64,000 bases of DNA from Pseudomonas oryzihabitans (GTDB taxonomy: Bacteria > Pseudomonadota > Gammaproteobacteria > Pseudomonadales > Pseudomonadaceae), in the NCBI RefSeq assembly GCF_014522265.1, contig NZ_CP017024.1, positions 779,501 through 843,500 of the forward strand. Reading direction: 5' to 3'. The position numbers were made by a program, and so were the translations under genes. Under the pieces are notes generated by a model. It was not told the origin of the DNA, did no database searches, and saw only the letters and a program-made list of their open reading frames with translations. Below are positions 8,285 to 17,394 of the stretch, in pieces (the first letter of the stretch is position 1; the number at the start of each line of letters is the position of its first letter).

Positions 8285-9286
8285 ATGGATCCGCGCAGCG
8301 AAGTCCTCCTCCGTCACCCCGAGCGCTTTGGCGGCGCCTTGCTGCTCGCCGGCTTGCCGGCCGATGACCTGCTCGGCACCCTGCCCGCGGCCAGCGGCTG
8401 GAGCTGGCATGCGGGCGAGGCCGAACAGTTGGTCCGGCGCTATCCGGGTCGCGTCAGCCTGGGGATCGAACCGCCGGCGGGCGACTTCGCCAGTGCCGTG
8501 CTGTTTCTGCCCAAGTCCCGCGAGGCCACCGACTTCCTGCTCACCGCCCTGACTCGCTGCCTGCCGGCCGAAGGCAGTCTCTTTCTGGTCGGCGAAAAGA
8601 AGGCCGGTATCGAACGCGCCGCGCGCCAGCTGGGTGCCTTCGGTCAGGCCAGCAAGCTCGACAGTGCCCGCCATTGCCAGCTGTGGTTGGTGCAGGGACC
8701 GCGCACCTCGGCCGATCCGCAGCCGGACGCCTGGCTGCAACGTCACCTGTTGGAGCGGGCGGGGGTGAAGCTGGAGATACTCAGCCTGCCGGGCGTGTTC
8801 AGCCATGGCCGGCTGGATGTGGGCACGGCGCTGCTGCTGGAGCAACTGGATGGCCTGCCCGAAGGTGCGGTGCTCGACTTCGGTTGCGGCGCCGGCGTGG
8901 TCGGCGCCGCCCTGGCGCGCCGCTATCCCGCCAGCACCCTGCATCTGCTCGACGTGGACGCCTTCGCCGTGGCCAGCAGCCGCCGGACCTTGGCGGCCAA
9001 CGGTCTGAGCGGAACGGTGATCAGTGGTGATGGCATCGCCGCGGCGCCCACCGGCCTCGCCGCCATCGTCAGCAATCCGCCCTTCCACAGCGGCGTGAAG
9101 ACCGACTACCGCACCACCGAGACCCTGCTGGCCGAGGCGGTGCGTCATCTAAAGCCCGGCGGCGAATTGCGCCTGGTGGCCAACAGCTTCCTGCGCTATC
9201 CGCCACTGATCAAGGCGGCCTTCGGCAACTGCCGTACCCTGGCGGAACGCGACGGCTTCAAGGTCTACAGCGCCCGGCGACGGTAG
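8285..9286 (+). CDS. rsmC: 16S rRNA (guanine(1207)-N(2))-methyltransferase RsmC
   Basis: SAM-dependent methyltransferase of 333 residues that modifies G1207 of 16S rRNA in the small subunit. It has the two-domain layout of RsmC. A degenerate N-terminal methyltransferase-like half (residues 1-160) is followed by the active half. The active half carries the SAM loop [15 protein letters not shown] and the catalytic SNPPFHSG motif typical of N2-guanine methyltransferases. It follows the 2-hydroxyacid dehydrogenase gene closely. Length matches the family. RsmC is separated from its relatives RlmG and RsmD by this duplicated architecture. Confidence 0.92.
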   Translation: MDPRSEVLLRHPERFGGALLLAGLPADDLLGTLPAASGWSWHAGEAEQLVRRYPGRVSLGIEPPAGDFASAVLFLPKSREATDFLLTALTRCLPAEGSLFLVGEKKAGIERAARQLGAFGQASKLDSARHCQLWLVQGPRTSADPQPDAWLQRHLLERAGVKLEILSLPGVFSHGRLDVGTALLLEQLDGLPEGAVLDFGCGAGVVGAALARRYPASTLHLLDVDAFAVASSRRTLAANGLSGTVISGDGIAAAPTGLAAIVSNPPFHSGVKTDYRTTETLLAEAVRHLKPGGELRLVANSFLRYPPLIKAAFGNCRTLAERDGFKVYSARRR

Positions 9287-9300
9287 CGACACCGAGCCCT

Positions 9301-9390
9301 GTTGGGCTTCGCTGCGCTCAGCCCAACCTACGGCTATACCTCGGCGCCAGAGCCGCCCCCTCTCCCCCTGGGAGAGGGTTGGGGTGAGGG
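9301..9390. repeat. Intergenic repeat pair: inverted repeat copy 4 plus GTGAGGG element copy 2
   Basis: The 129-base gap between the convergent rsmC and M48 protease genes is filled by two elements side by side. A GTTGGGCTTCGCTGCGCTCA / GCCCAACCTACGG inverted repeat lies at 9301-9335. A CCCTCTCCCCCTGGGAGAGG-type hairpin with the GTTGGGGTGAGGG tail lies at 9355-9390. The same two element types occur together in the gap upstream of slyD. Placed between convergent genes, they may also act as bidirectional terminators. Confidence 0.78.
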
Positions 9391-9415
9391 AAACCTCCTC
9401 TGCCAACCCAAAACC

Positions 9416-10237
9416 TCAGCCCTTCTTCGCCGCCTCGTACAGCGGCATCACCTTGGGAATCGCCGCCTGCAGGGCCTTGGTGCGGTTGGCGTCGGACGGG
9501 TGGGTACTGAGGAATTCCGCCGGCTGCTTGCCCTGGCTGGCCTGGGCCATCTTCTGCCAGAGGGTGATGGCGGCATTGGGGTTGTAGCCGGCGCGCGCCG
9601 AGAGCTCCAGGCCGATCAGGTCGGCCTCGTTCTCATTGCCGCGGCTGAACGGCAGGCTCAGGGCCACCTGGGACACCTGGTCGGCCAGCTGCATGCCGCC
9701 CTGGCCAACGCCCAGCAGGGCGCCACCGAGGTTCTCGCCCATCTGGATGGCATAGGCCCGCGACATCTGCTCGCGGCTGTGCTCGCGCAGGGCGTGGGCG
9801 ATCTCGTGGCCCATCACCGCCGCCAGTTCGTCATCGGTCAGCTTGAGCTGATCGATCAGCCCGCTGTAGACGAAGATCTTGCCGCCCGGACCGCAGTTGG
9901 CGTTGAGTTCGTCGCTCTGCACCAGGTTGACCTGCCAGTCCCAGTTCACCGCATCCGGGCGGAAGGCCGCGGTCTGCGGGATCAGGCGCTTAGCGATGGC
10001 GGCGACGCGCTTGCCGTCGGCGCTGTCATTGGCCAGCTTGCCGGCGGACTTGGCCTCGCTGACCGTCTTGGCATAGGACTGGGCGTACATCTGGTTGACC
10101 TGCTGCTCGGACAGCATGCTGAACATGTACTGCTTGCGCTGCACCCCGACCGCACCACCCGAGGTGGTGTTGACGGTCTGGCAGGCGACCAGCAGCAGGC
10201 TCAGGGACAGGCCTGCGAGGGGAAGGATACGGCGCAT
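9416..10237 (-). CDS. M48 family metalloprotease, lipoprotein
   Basis: Zinc metalloprotease of 273 residues with a lipoprotein signal (lipobox LLVAC, Cys about residue 19), so it should be anchored in the envelope facing the periplasm. The zinc site is HEIAH in MGHEIAHALREHSREQ, with a downstream glutamate in NENEADLIGLEL. It resembles LoiP/YcaL-type quality-control proteases of outer-membrane proteins. The ATG at 10237 has GGAG upstream (CTGGAGATTCCC). The longer frame to 10345 would place the signal peptide internally and is rejected. It is transcribed divergently from the chemoreceptor gene across 161 bases. Confidence 0.9.
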   Translation of the reverse strand: MRRILPLAGLSLSLLLVACQTVNTTSGGAVGVQRKQYMFSMLSEQQVNQMYAQSYAKTVSEAKSAGKLANDSADGKRVAAIAKRLIPQTAAFRPDAVNWDWQVNLVQSDELNANCGPGGKIFVYSGLIDQLKLTDDELAAVMGHEIAHALREHSREQMSRAYAIQMGENLGGALLGVGQGGMQLADQVSQVALSLPFSRGNENEADLIGLELSARAGYNPNAAITLWQKMAQASQGKQPAEFLSTHPSDANRTKALQAAIPKVMPLYEAAKKG

Positions 10238-10398
10238 GGGAATCTCCAGGTATCGAGGCGGATACAGTCTAGAGAGGGGCGTCAGACCCGGCAACGTCCG
10301 GTAACGCCCGGCAACGCTCTCCTGCCAGGCGACCGGAGGCCTCAATGGATAGGCGTCACCGCCGATAGCCCCGGCATCGAACGTTCCCGGAGTCCCCC

Positions 10399-12528
10399 AT
10401 GAATTCCCGCTCCATCCGCACCTCCATCACCCTGCTGGCCGGGGCCTGCATCCTGGCGGTGGTCGCTGCCCTGATCGCCTATACCCTGTTCGCCGGTCAG
10501 CGCACCCGCGCCCTGGTCGACAGCCACACCGAGGCGCTGGCCGCCACCGCCGCCGAAGCCCGGCTGACGGCCGAGGCCGAGGCGGTGGGCAATCAGCTGC
10601 AACGCCAGCTGGACGTCCCTCTGCAACTGGCCAATCAGCTGGCGCAACTCAGCGTGGCCATGGGCAGTCCGGGCGACCAGCAGGTCGAGCTGGATCGCCA
10701 GAGTCTGGTACGCCTGCTGGGCCAGAGTCTGAAGCGCCAGTCCGGTCTGCTCAGCCTCTATATCGTCTGGGAACCCAATGCCATCGATGGCCAGGACGAC
10801 CGCCATCGGGGCGACGCCGCGGCCGGCTACGACGAGCAGGGGCGCTTCACCCCCTGGTGGCACAAGACCCTCGACGGCGATGTGACGGTGGAACCGATCG
10901 GCCCGACCGTGGAAAGCCAGACCCGTCTGCCCTCGGGCGTGCGCGAAGGCGAGTACTACCTCTGTCCGCGGGAAAATCGCACCACCTGCGTGCTCGATCC
11001 CATGCCCGACACGGTCAACGAACAGCAGGTGCTGATCGCCTCCTTCAACGTGCCGATCCTGGTCGGCGGTGCCTTCAAGGGCGTGGTCGGTGCCGACGTG
11101 CCGCTGGACTTCATCCAGCGGCAGCTGGTCAAGGCCAATGGCCGCCTCTATGGCGGCGTGGGCCGCATGGCCCTGGTGGCCGGGCGCGGCACCCTGGTGG
11201 CCTACACCGCCGACGCCAGCCAGCTGGGCAAACCGGCCGAACCGGCGCTGGGGGCGACCCTGGCCGGCCTCAAGGACCTGGGCGAAGGCGTCACCCGTCG
11301 CTTCGACGCCCAGAGCGAGCGCTATCAGGTCTATCTGCCGCTGCGCTTCGCCGGCGACAACCGCCAGGTCTGGACGCTGATCATCGAATTGCCCCGCACA
11401 GCCGTGCTGGCCGACCTCTACAGCCTCAAGGACACCCTGGGCAGCCAACGCCACCAGGACGTGATCGGCATGCTACTGGTAGGCCTGGCGGTCGCCGGCG
11501 CCGGTCTGCTGGTGCTCTGGCTGATCAGCCTGCGCATCGCCCTGCCGCTGCGGCAGATGGTGACCATGCTCGACGCCATCGGTCAGGGCGACGGAGACCT
11601 CACCCAGCGCCTCGCCACCGAGCGCCGCGACGAGGTCGGCGCCATGGCCGGCGGCGTCAACCGCTTCCTGGCCTCGCTGCAGAGCCTGATCGGCAAACTG
11701 ATCCATTCGGTGGGCGAGGTGGCCTCGGCCGCCGAGCACACCTCCCATATCGCCCAGCGCACCCGCGACGGCGTGGAGCGCCAGCTGCAGGAGATCGAGC
11801 AACTGGCTACCGCCATGCAGGAGATGACCGCCACCGCCCAGGACGTGGCCGGCAATGCCGGTCGCGCGGCGCGGGCTGCCACCGAGGCGGACGGCGCGGT
11901 CAACCAGGGCCAGCGCCTGGTGCAGCAGAACGTCGCCAGCAGCGCCGCCCTCGCCCAGGAGATCGAGCGCGCGGTGGAGCAGGTCCGCCGGGTCGCCGAG
12001 GACAGCGAGAACATCGGTTCCATCCTGACCACCATCAATGGCATCGCCGAGCAGACCAACCTGCTGGCGCTCAACGCCGCCATCGAGGCGGCGCGCGCCG
12101 GTGAGCAGGGTCGCGGCTTCGCCGTGGTGGCCGATGAGGTGCGCAACCTGGCGCAAAAGACCCAGGTGGCCACCGGCGAGATCCAGAGCATGATCCAGCG
12201 CCTGCAGCAGGGTACCCGCGAAGCGGTGACGGTGATGCAGGCCAGCGGTGCCCAGACCAGCACCCAGGTCGCCCAGACCGAGGCCACCCGGCACGCCCTG
12301 GACACCATCCTGGCGGCGGTAAGCGAGATCACCAGCATGAATCTGCAGATCGCCAGTGCGGCGGAGGAACAGAGCGCGGTGGCCGAGGACATCAACCGCA
12401 ACGTAGTCAACATCGGCCAGAGCGCCCAGGCGGTCCACGGCGAAGCCGACAGCGCCTCCCGAGCCGGCCAGCAGCTGCGCGAACTCGCCGAGCAGCAACG
12501 CCAGCTGGCGGGGCGGTTCCGGGTCTAG
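10399..12528 (+). CDS. Methyl-accepting chemotaxis protein with dCACHE sensor domain
   Basis: Transmembrane chemoreceptor of 709 residues. TM1 is at about residues 9-31. A large periplasmic domain of about 320 residues with double-CACHE features follows ([36 protein letters not shown]). TM2 is at about 355-378, then a HAMP linker and a cytoplasmic signalling domain. The hairpin tip reads [20 protein letters not shown]. No C-terminal CheR-binding pentapeptide is present (it ends GRFRV). dCACHE receptors of this size in Pseudomonas commonly sense amino acids, polyamines or organic acids, but the ligand here is unknown. It is separate from the Pil-Chp cluster, so it probably feeds the flagellar Che pathway. 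Confidence 0.9.
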   Translation: MNSRSIRTSITLLAGACILAVVAALIAYTLFAGQRTRALVDSHTEALAATAAEARLTAEAEAVGNQLQRQLDVPLQLANQLAQLSVAMGSPGDQQVELDRQSLVRLLGQSLKRQSGLLSLYIVWEPNAIDGQDDRHRGDAAAGYDEQGRFTPWWHKTLDGDVTVEPIGPTVESQTRLPSGVREGEYYLCPRENRTTCVLDPMPDTVNEQQVLIASFNVPILVGGAFKGVVGADVPLDFIQRQLVKANGRLYGGVGRMALVAGRGTLVAYTADASQLGKPAEPALGATLAGLKDLGEGVTRRFDAQSERYQVYLPLRFAGDNRQVWTLIIELPRTAVLADLYSLKDTLGSQRHQDVIGMLLVGLAVAGAGLLVLWLISLRIALPLRQMVTMLDAIGQGDGDLTQRLATERRDEVGAMAGGVNRFLASLQSLIGKLIHSVGEVASAAEHTSHIAQRTRDGVERQLQEIEQLATAMQEMTATAQDVAGNAGRAARAATEADGAVNQGQRLVQQNVASSAALAQEIERAVEQVRRVAEDSENIGSILTTINGIAEQTNLLALNAAIEAARAGEQGRGFAVVADEVRNLAQKTQVATGEIQSMIQRLQQGTREAVTVMQASGAQTSTQVAQTEATRHALDTILAAVSEITSMNLQIASAAEEQSAVAEDINRNVVNIGQSAQAVHGEADSASRAGQQLRELAEQQRQLAGRFRV

Positions 12529-12540
12529 CTCTCTACTCCG

Positions 12541-12576
12541 TTCCCCTTTCCTTCTGGGAGAGGGCTGGGGTGAGGG
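12541..12576. repeat. Dispersed intergenic repeat, GTGAGGG family, copy 3
   Basis: Third copy of the short hairpin-plus-tail element (CTTCTGGGAGAGGGCTGGGG and a TGAGGG end). It lies in the 87-base gap between the chemoreceptor gene and the convergent SRAP gene. It is slightly diverged from the copies at 4323 and 9355. Confidence 0.75.
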
Positions 12577-12615
12577 CTGGCCCAGGGACTTGCAGCGCGC
12601 TTTGACGTCTAGGCG

Positions 12616-13233
12616 CTACAGCGGCGTCAGACACTCCGGCCCGTCCACCTCGGGCCGGTTGACGATGTCGGCCAGCACCCGCTCGCGCAGCGGCATGCCG
12701 CCCGCGGCCAGCAGCGCCTGCAGGGCTTCGGGCGTGCTGTCCGGATCCTGCCAGAGGGCACGCCCCGCTTCATCGAGCAGGATGGGCCGCCGCAACGGGC
12801 CGGCGGCCTGGGTGACCATGGCCACCGACAGCCAGAGCTGATCCCCGGCCGGATAGGCTTCCCAGAGCGCGGCGAACCAGGCCAGGGGTTCGCCGTTGAG
12901 CATCCAATAGGGGCGCTTGCGGTGGTTGCCGCGCCATTCATAGAAGCCGTTGGCCGGCAGCAGGCAACGCCGCAGGCGAAAGGGCTCGCGAAACATCGGC
13001 TGGGTGGCCAGGCTTTCGGCGCGGGCATGGGTGGGGGTGCGGGAGAGATCGGTGAGCCAGGGTGGGGTCAGTCCCCAGCGGCCACTGTCGACCCGCTCGC
13101 CATCCGCGGTCCGCCGCTGCAGCAGCACCTGCTGATGAGGGGAGATGTTCCAGCGCGGCGGATGCTTTTCGGGGAATCCCGGCAAGCCAGCGAATTCGGC
13201 GGGCCAGCGGAACAAGGCGTAGCGTCCGGACAT
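12616..13233 (-). CDS. Degenerate SRAP (SOS response-associated peptidase/HMCES/YedK-like) protein
   Basis: Protein of 205 residues with the overall SRAP layout. In active members Cys2 (MCGR) becomes the N-terminus and crosslinks to abasic sites in single-stranded DNA. Here the start reads MSGRYALFRW, so Cys2 is Ser2. The usual NARxE motif reads HARAE, and the HxRMPVIL histidine segment is replaced by LRRPILL. Arg4 and the GFYEW glutamate are kept. The fold is therefore retained but three catalytic positions differ. The start is fixed by the conserved GRYALFRW and an AAAGG ribosome site. It stands alone on the minus strand. It may be a non-catalytic DNA-binding paralogue. Confidence 0.82.
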   Translation of the reverse strand: MSGRYALFRWPAEFAGLPGFPEKHPPRWNISPHQQVLLQRRTADGERVDSGRWGLTPPWLTDLSRTPTHARAESLATQPMFREPFRLRRCLLPANGFYEWRGNHRKRPYWMLNGEPLAWFAALWEAYPAGDQLWLSVAMVTQAAGPLRRPILLDEAGRALWQDPDSTPEALQALLAAGGMPLRERVLADIVNRPEVDGPECLTPL

Positions 13234-13416
13234 GAAAACCTTTTAGGTTCTTTACGAAAAGTCGCCGAGCGAAGGTCAGGCGAGGCGAAAAGCTGAGGAA
13301 GCGGATCGGGCTCGCGAACGAGTTTACAAGTGGTAAATGAGTATTACGACCGGGCTGGCGTGCCAGGCGTTTTTCAACGAAGCATCACCGATGCGTAGGC
13401 ACTTTTCGTATAGAAC

Positions 13417-13677
13417 CTAGCAGACGAGGATGCCCTGTTCGGGGGAGGGATCCTCTCCCGGCAAAGGCGTGGCGGCATTGTACGCGGCGATCAGCGCCTG
13501 CGCGCGCTGGGCCTCTTCGTCGTCGACCAGCAGGCCGAGCAATCCTGCCGCTGGCAGGTCACCGATGCCACCGAGCAGGTGGCGACCGGCGAGGAAGCCA
13601 CTGATGCCCTCGCTGGCGAGTACCGCCAGGAGCAGTTCGCCCTCGTGCAGTGACCCCGGCTCATAGATGCGGCGCAT
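13417..13677 (-). CDS. DUF2007-type small protein (putative signal-transducing protein)
   Basis: Hypothetical cytoplasmic protein of 86 residues beginning MRRIYEPGSLHEGELLLAVLA, typical of the DUF2007 family. That family has a ferredoxin-like fold related to PII-like regulators. The family pattern is a strand, an AxxLxxxGI helix (ASEGISGFLAG), a GDLPA segment and a VDDEEAQRA helix. No biochemical role is established. The ATG overlaps the stop of the upstream CPXCG gene (TGATG), so the two small genes are translationally coupled. Confidence 0.78.
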   Translation of the reverse strand: MRRIYEPGSLHEGELLLAVLASEGISGFLAGRHLLGGIGDLPAAGLLGLLVDDEEAQRAQALIAAYNAATPLPGEDPSPEQGILVC

Positions 13678-13859
13678 CAGTCATCCTCCCGCCGAACCTC
13701 GAGATTCCAGTCCTCGCCATCGGTATGCAGGCCGAAGCGGATCGGTCGGCAGCAGACTTCGCAGTCTTCGTAGTAGTCCTGATCACCGCCGCTGAGGTCG
13801 AGCACCACCTCGCCCGGTTCGCCGCAATAAGGGCAATCGTATTCCTGGCTTTCCAGCAT
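13677..13859 (-). CDS. CPXCG motif-containing cysteine-rich protein
   Basis: Short protein of 60 residues with two cysteine pairs, CPYCGEP near the N-terminus and CEVCCRPI in the middle. These suggest a single zinc-ribbon-like metal site. The family is annotated by its CPXCG motif and has no known function. The ATG at 13859 follows AAGGAG, which decides the start; the longer in-frame extension to 13931 is not supported. It forms a two-gene unit with the DUF2007 gene and diverges from the acyltransferase gene. Confidence 0.82.
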   Translation of the reverse strand: MLESQEYDCPYCGEPGEVVLDLSGGDQDYYEDCEVCCRPIRFGLHTDGEDWNLEVRREDD

Positions 13860-13966
13860 CTGCCTGCACTCCTTGACCGCCAACCTGCCGCCCATCCGGC
13901 CCCTGGCGCTTGCATCTGGCGCCACGCCCACTACTATGGCCGCCGGAATTTCTACAAGAGAACACC

Positions 13967-15127
13967 ATGGGCGAGTTCGAAGCCATTCGACCCTATAACG
14001 ACGCGGAAGTCCCCGGGGTTCTGGCCCGCCTGATCGACGACGACCACTTCATCGGCATCCTCGCCGGCTACCGGTTCCCGCGCCTGTCCAAGGGACTCGG
14101 CTGGGTCGTGCGCCCCCTGCTGCGCACCCGCCTGCGCCAGGAACTGAGTGGTATCCAGAGCGTCGCGGCGCTGCAGGACAAACTCGAACCCTATGTGGAT
14201 CGCGCCATCGAGAAGGCCTCGGACGGCGTTACCTACTCCGGCATCGACCAGCTGCGCAGCGGCCGCGCCTATCTGTTCCTGGCCAACCACCGCGACATCG
14301 TGATGGACCCGGCCTTCGTCAACTATGCCGTCTACCACGCCGGTCTGCCAACGCCGCGCATCGCCATCGGTGACAACCTGCTGCAGAAGCCCTTCGTCAG
14401 CGACCTGATGCGGCTGAACAAGAGCTTCATCGTGCACCGCTCCATCAGCGGCCGGCGCGAAAAGCTGGCGGCGTACCAGAATCTGTCCGCCTACATCAAT
14501 CACTCGATCCGCCAGGACGGCCAGTCCATCTGGATCGCCCAGGCCGAGGGCCGGGCCAAGGACGGCGACGATCGCACCGATTCGGCCATCCTCAAGATGT
14601 TCCACATGAGCTGCAAGGACGAGCCCTTCGCCGAGCTGGTCAAGGCGCTGAACATCGTACCGGTGTCCATCAGCTACGAATTCGATCCCTGCGACCAGGC
14701 CAAGGCCCGTGAACTGCACACCCGCGCCACCACCGGCAGCTATGCAAAGGCGCCGGGCGAAGACGACGTCAGCATCGCCCGGGGCATCACCGGCTACAAG
14801 GGCCGGGTGCACGTGGCCTTTGGCGAGCCGGTCACGGGTGAGTTCGAGGATGCCAAGGCGCTGGCCCAGGAAATGGACCGGCAGATTCTCGGCAACTACC
14901 GGCTGTTCCCGGCTAGTTACCTGGCCTATGCCGCCTGGGAGGGCCGCGATCCGGACCTGGCCGTGCCCGCGGTGGACAGCCTGTTTCCCGCCGAGGAAAT
15001 CGCGGTCGCCCGCAGCGAATGGGAAAGGCGACTGGCCGAGTGTCCGGCGCAGTACCGAGAGCAACTGGTGCGCCAGTACGCCCAGCCGGTGCTGAACAAG
15101 TACCGCGTCCTGGCCGGTCTGGAATAG
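13967..15127 (+). CDS. 1-acyl-sn-glycerol-3-phosphate acyltransferase-like protein
   Basis: PlsC-superfamily acyltransferase of 386 residues beginning MGEFEAIRPYNDAEVP. The acceptor block reads LANHRDIVMDPAFV: His is followed by five rather than four residues before the second Asp, a variant of the HX4D motif seen in this long subfamily. The phosphate-binding block is IWIAQAEGRAKDGDDRTD. No transmembrane segment is obvious, unlike the shorter PlsC. It is probably a phospholipid-remodelling enzyme, substrate unknown. The ATG follows AAGAG. A strong terminator follows the gene. Confidence 0.82.
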   Translation: MGEFEAIRPYNDAEVPGVLARLIDDDHFIGILAGYRFPRLSKGLGWVVRPLLRTRLRQELSGIQSVAALQDKLEPYVDRAIEKASDGVTYSGIDQLRSGRAYLFLANHRDIVMDPAFVNYAVYHAGLPTPRIAIGDNLLQKPFVSDLMRLNKSFIVHRSISGRREKLAAYQNLSAYINHSIRQDGQSIWIAQAEGRAKDGDDRTDSAILKMFHMSCKDEPFAELVKALNIVPVSISYEFDPCDQAKARELHTRATTGSYAKAPGEDDVSIARGITGYKGRVHVAFGEPVTGEFEDAKALAQEMDRQILGNYRLFPASYLAYAAWEGRDPDLAVPAVDSLFPAEEIAVARSEWERRLAECPAQYREQLVRQYAQPVLNKYRVLAGLE

Positions 15128-15140
15128 CCCAGGCGCGCTC

Positions 15141-15173
15141 ATGAAAAAGCCCGGCACGAGCCGGGCTTTTTTG
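15141..15173 (+). terminator. Strong rho-independent terminator
   Basis: An A-rich lead, a GCCCGGC ACGA GCCGGGC hairpin and a run of six T residues lie 14 bases after the acyltransferase stop. The A and T flanks are complementary, so it can also terminate the convergent YajG-type lipoprotein transcript from the minus strand. Confidence 0.92.
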
Positions 15174-15187
15174 TGGACGGTCGCGGC

Positions 15188-15775
15188 TCAGTGGCCGCTG
15201 AGCACCTGCACCACGGTCGGATCCTTGAACACCCGGGTCAGGGCATCGCTCAGCACATCGCTGACCAGCTTGGTGTTGGCCTCGGCGTTGGGCGCCATGC
15301 CGAAGCGCTGGTTGAGACTGGCGCCATAGCGACCCTTGTAGCCGCGCTGGCTGTTGCGCACCTCGACCTGGAAGGCCGCGGCGACGTCAGACGCGGTGAC
15401 GTACAGCTCCTTGGGCGACTGATAGTTCAGTTCGGCCAGGGTCAGGGTCAGCTGGGGCGCACCGGGACCGGCATTGGGCGACGGGGTGAAGCCCATCTGA
15501 CGTACGGCCTTCTCGGCTTCGGCCTGCAGCTTGGGAATCACATCCTGAGTCTGCACCACCACCACGCTGGTGTCGGGATAGAGACCGCCGCGGGTGCCGA
15601 GGGTGAAGGAGGAACGGCCGTCGACTACCCGGACCGAGACCGGCTGGCCCTGGCCGACCGGCGCGATGGGCGCGGTGATCTGGGGTTGCGGACTCAATTG
15701 CTGAGGGCTGCTGGCGCAGCCGGCCAGGGTCAGACCAGTGGCGGCGAGCAGGCCGAGCAACAGGCGATAGCGCAT
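15188..15775 (-). CDS. YajG family lipoprotein
   Basis: Predicted lipoprotein of 195 residues with signal MRYRLLLGLLAATGLTLAGC; the lipobox is LAGC and Cys20 is the acylation site. The mature part matches the YajG family pattern (VVDGRSSFTLGTRGGLYPDTS; ALTRVFKDP near the C-terminus). Localisation is probably the outer membrane, since the +2 residue is Ala. Function is unknown; YajG proteins have been linked loosely to cell envelope biology. It lies downstream of the efflux operon on the same strand, but a hairpin at 15858-15878 and 118 bases separate them, so it is likely an independent unit. Confidence 0.88.
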   Translation of the reverse strand: MRYRLLLGLLAATGLTLAGCASSPQQLSPQPQITAPIAPVGQGQPVSVRVVDGRSSFTLGTRGGLYPDTSVVVVQTQDVIPKLQAEAEKAVRQMGFTPSPNAGPGAPQLTLTLAELNYQSPKELYVTASDVAAAFQVEVRNSQRGYKGRYGASLNQRFGMAPNAEANTKLVSDVLSDALTRVFKDPTVVQVLSGH

Positions 15776-15857
15776 GCAGAGACTCCGAAGAAAGGGACAG
15801 GGGGCAGTATACCCAGCCCCCCAGCGGCGTCGATAGACCGGCCTTCCGGACAGGGAA

Positions 15858-15880
15858 ACGCCGGCACGGGGCCGGCGTCG
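15858..15880 (-). terminator. Hairpin terminator of the efflux operon
   Basis: Inverted repeat ACGCCGGC / GCCGGCGT with a five-base loop, starting 14 bases after the outer-membrane channel gene stop on the minus strand. It is followed by TTTCCC rather than a full U-tract, so termination efficiency is uncertain. Confidence 0.6.
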
Positions 15881-15893
15881 TTCAGATCAGGCG

Positions 15894-17393
15894 TTACGGC
15901 TTGGCCGCCAGCGGCGGCCGGGTCTGGCTGCGTTCCAGCCAGCCGCCACCGAGCGCCTTGTACAGGGTGACCTCGCTGTTGAGCTGGTTGAGCCGATCGG
16001 TGATCAGCTGCTGCTGGGCGCTGTACAGCGAGCGCTGGGCGTCGAGTACCGTGAGGTAGTTGTCGATGCCCTGGCGATAGCGCAGGTTGGCCAGGTCGTA
16101 GTACTCCTGGCTGGCCTGCACCAGGTCCTGCTGGGCCTGCAACTGGTCGTCGTAGGTGCCCTTCGCCGCCAGGGCATCGGCCACCTCGCGGAAGGCGGTC
16201 TGGATCGACTTCTCGTAGGTGGCGACGTTGATGTCCTTCTGGATCTTGGCCGCATCCAGGCTGGCCTTGAGGCTGCCGGCCGTGAAGATCGGGATGTTGA
16301 TGCTCGGCGAGAAGGTCCAGTAGCCGGAACCGGCGTCGAACAGGCCGTTCAGGTCCCGGCTGGCCGTGCCGCCCTGGGCGGTCAGGCTGATGCGCGGGAA
16401 GAAGGCGGCCCGGGCGGCGCCGATGTTGGCGTTGGCGGCGCGCAGCTGCAACTCGGACTGGAGGATGTCCGGACGCTTCTGCAGGAGATCCGACGGCAGG
16501 TTGGCCGGCAGGTCGGCGAGCAGATCGGTGCCGTCCAGCCCCTTGCTCTGCGGCAGCTCCGCCGGGATCGAGGTACCCAGCAGCAGGGCCAGGGCATTGC
16601 GATCCTGGGCCACCTGGCGGGTGTATTGCGCCAGATTCGCCCGCGCCCCTTCCAGGGCGGTGCGCGACTGGCGCAGGTCCAGGCCGCTGGCCACACCGTT
16701 CTCCACGGTCTGGCGGGTCAGGTCGTAGGAGCGCTGATAGGCCGCCAGGGTCTCGCGGGTCAGTTGCAGCATGCGCTGGTCGGTGAGCCAGGCGTAGTAG
16801 GCGTTGGCCACTTCCGAGACCAGCGAGATCTGGGTGCTGCGGCGTCCTTCGCTGGTGGCGAAGTAGTTGAGCAGCGCCTGCTCGCTGAGGCTGCGCAGGC
16901 GACCGAACAGGTCCAGCTCATAGGAGGTGAACCCCAGGGTCACGCTGTACTGGCTGCTGATGCTGCCACCACTGCCACCCGCGCCATTGGCGCTGTTGCC
17001 GGCGAGCAGTTCGCGAATGGCGGAGACCTGGCTCAGGTCCTCCGGCTGGCGGGTACGGGTCCCGGTGCCACTGACCGCGATGTCGGGAAACAGCTCGGCG
17101 CGCTGCACGCGGTATTGCGCCTGGTAGAGGCGCACGTTCAGCGCGGCCTGGCGCAGGTCGCGGTTGTTGTCCAGCGACAGCTGGATCAGCTGCTGCAGGG
17201 CCGGGTCGCGATAGAAATCGCGCCAGCCGATGTCGGCTGCCTGCTGGTCACGATTGACCGTCAGGGCATCGTAGGCCTGGCCATGGGGCCAGGCGTTCTC
17301 CACCGGCGCATTGGGTCGCTGGTAATCGGGGATCAGGCTGCAGCCGGACACGGCCAGCATGCTCACGACCACCGCCAAGACAGACTTCTTCAT
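15894..17393 (-). CDS. oprM: RND efflux outer-membrane channel lipoprotein OprM/TtgC
   Basis: TolC-like channel of 499 residues that carries drugs from the MexB pump to the outside. The lipoprotein signal is [18 protein letters not shown], giving an acylated Cys18. Duplicated OEP domains follow. These include the [19 protein letters not shown] segment and the repeat [22 protein letters not shown], typical of OprM. The start at 17393 lies directly after the mexB stop (one base between), so it is coupled to the pump gene. Length is close to that of P. aeruginosa OprM (485). It is the last gene of the mexA-mexB-oprM operon. Confidence 0.93.
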   Translation of the reverse strand: MKKSVLAVVVSMLAVSGCSLIPDYQRPNAPVENAWPHGQAYDALTVNRDQQAADIGWRDFYRDPALQQLIQLSLDNNRDLRQAALNVRLYQAQYRVQRAELFPDIAVSGTGTRTRQPEDLSQVSAIRELLAGNSANGAGGSGGSISSQYSVTLGFTSYELDLFGRLRSLSEQALLNYFATSEGRRSTQISLVSEVANAYYAWLTDQRMLQLTRETLAAYQRSYDLTRQTVENGVASGLDLRQSRTALEGARANLAQYTRQVAQDRNALALLLGTSIPAELPQSKGLDGTDLLADLPANLPSDLLQKRPDILQSELQLRAANANIGAARAAFFPRISLTAQGGTASRDLNGLFDAGSGYWTFSPSINIPIFTAGSLKASLDAAKIQKDINVATYEKSIQTAFREVADALAAKGTYDDQLQAQQDLVQASQEYYDLANLRYRQGIDNYLTVLDAQRSLYSAQQQLITDRLNQLNSEVTLYKALGGGWLERSQTRPPLAAKP

Positions 17394-17394
17394 A

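Noticed and set aside
13234..13416. LexA box upstream of the SRAP gene
   Set aside because: No CTGT-N8-ACAG match was found in the 183-base gap; only short imperfect palindromes are present.
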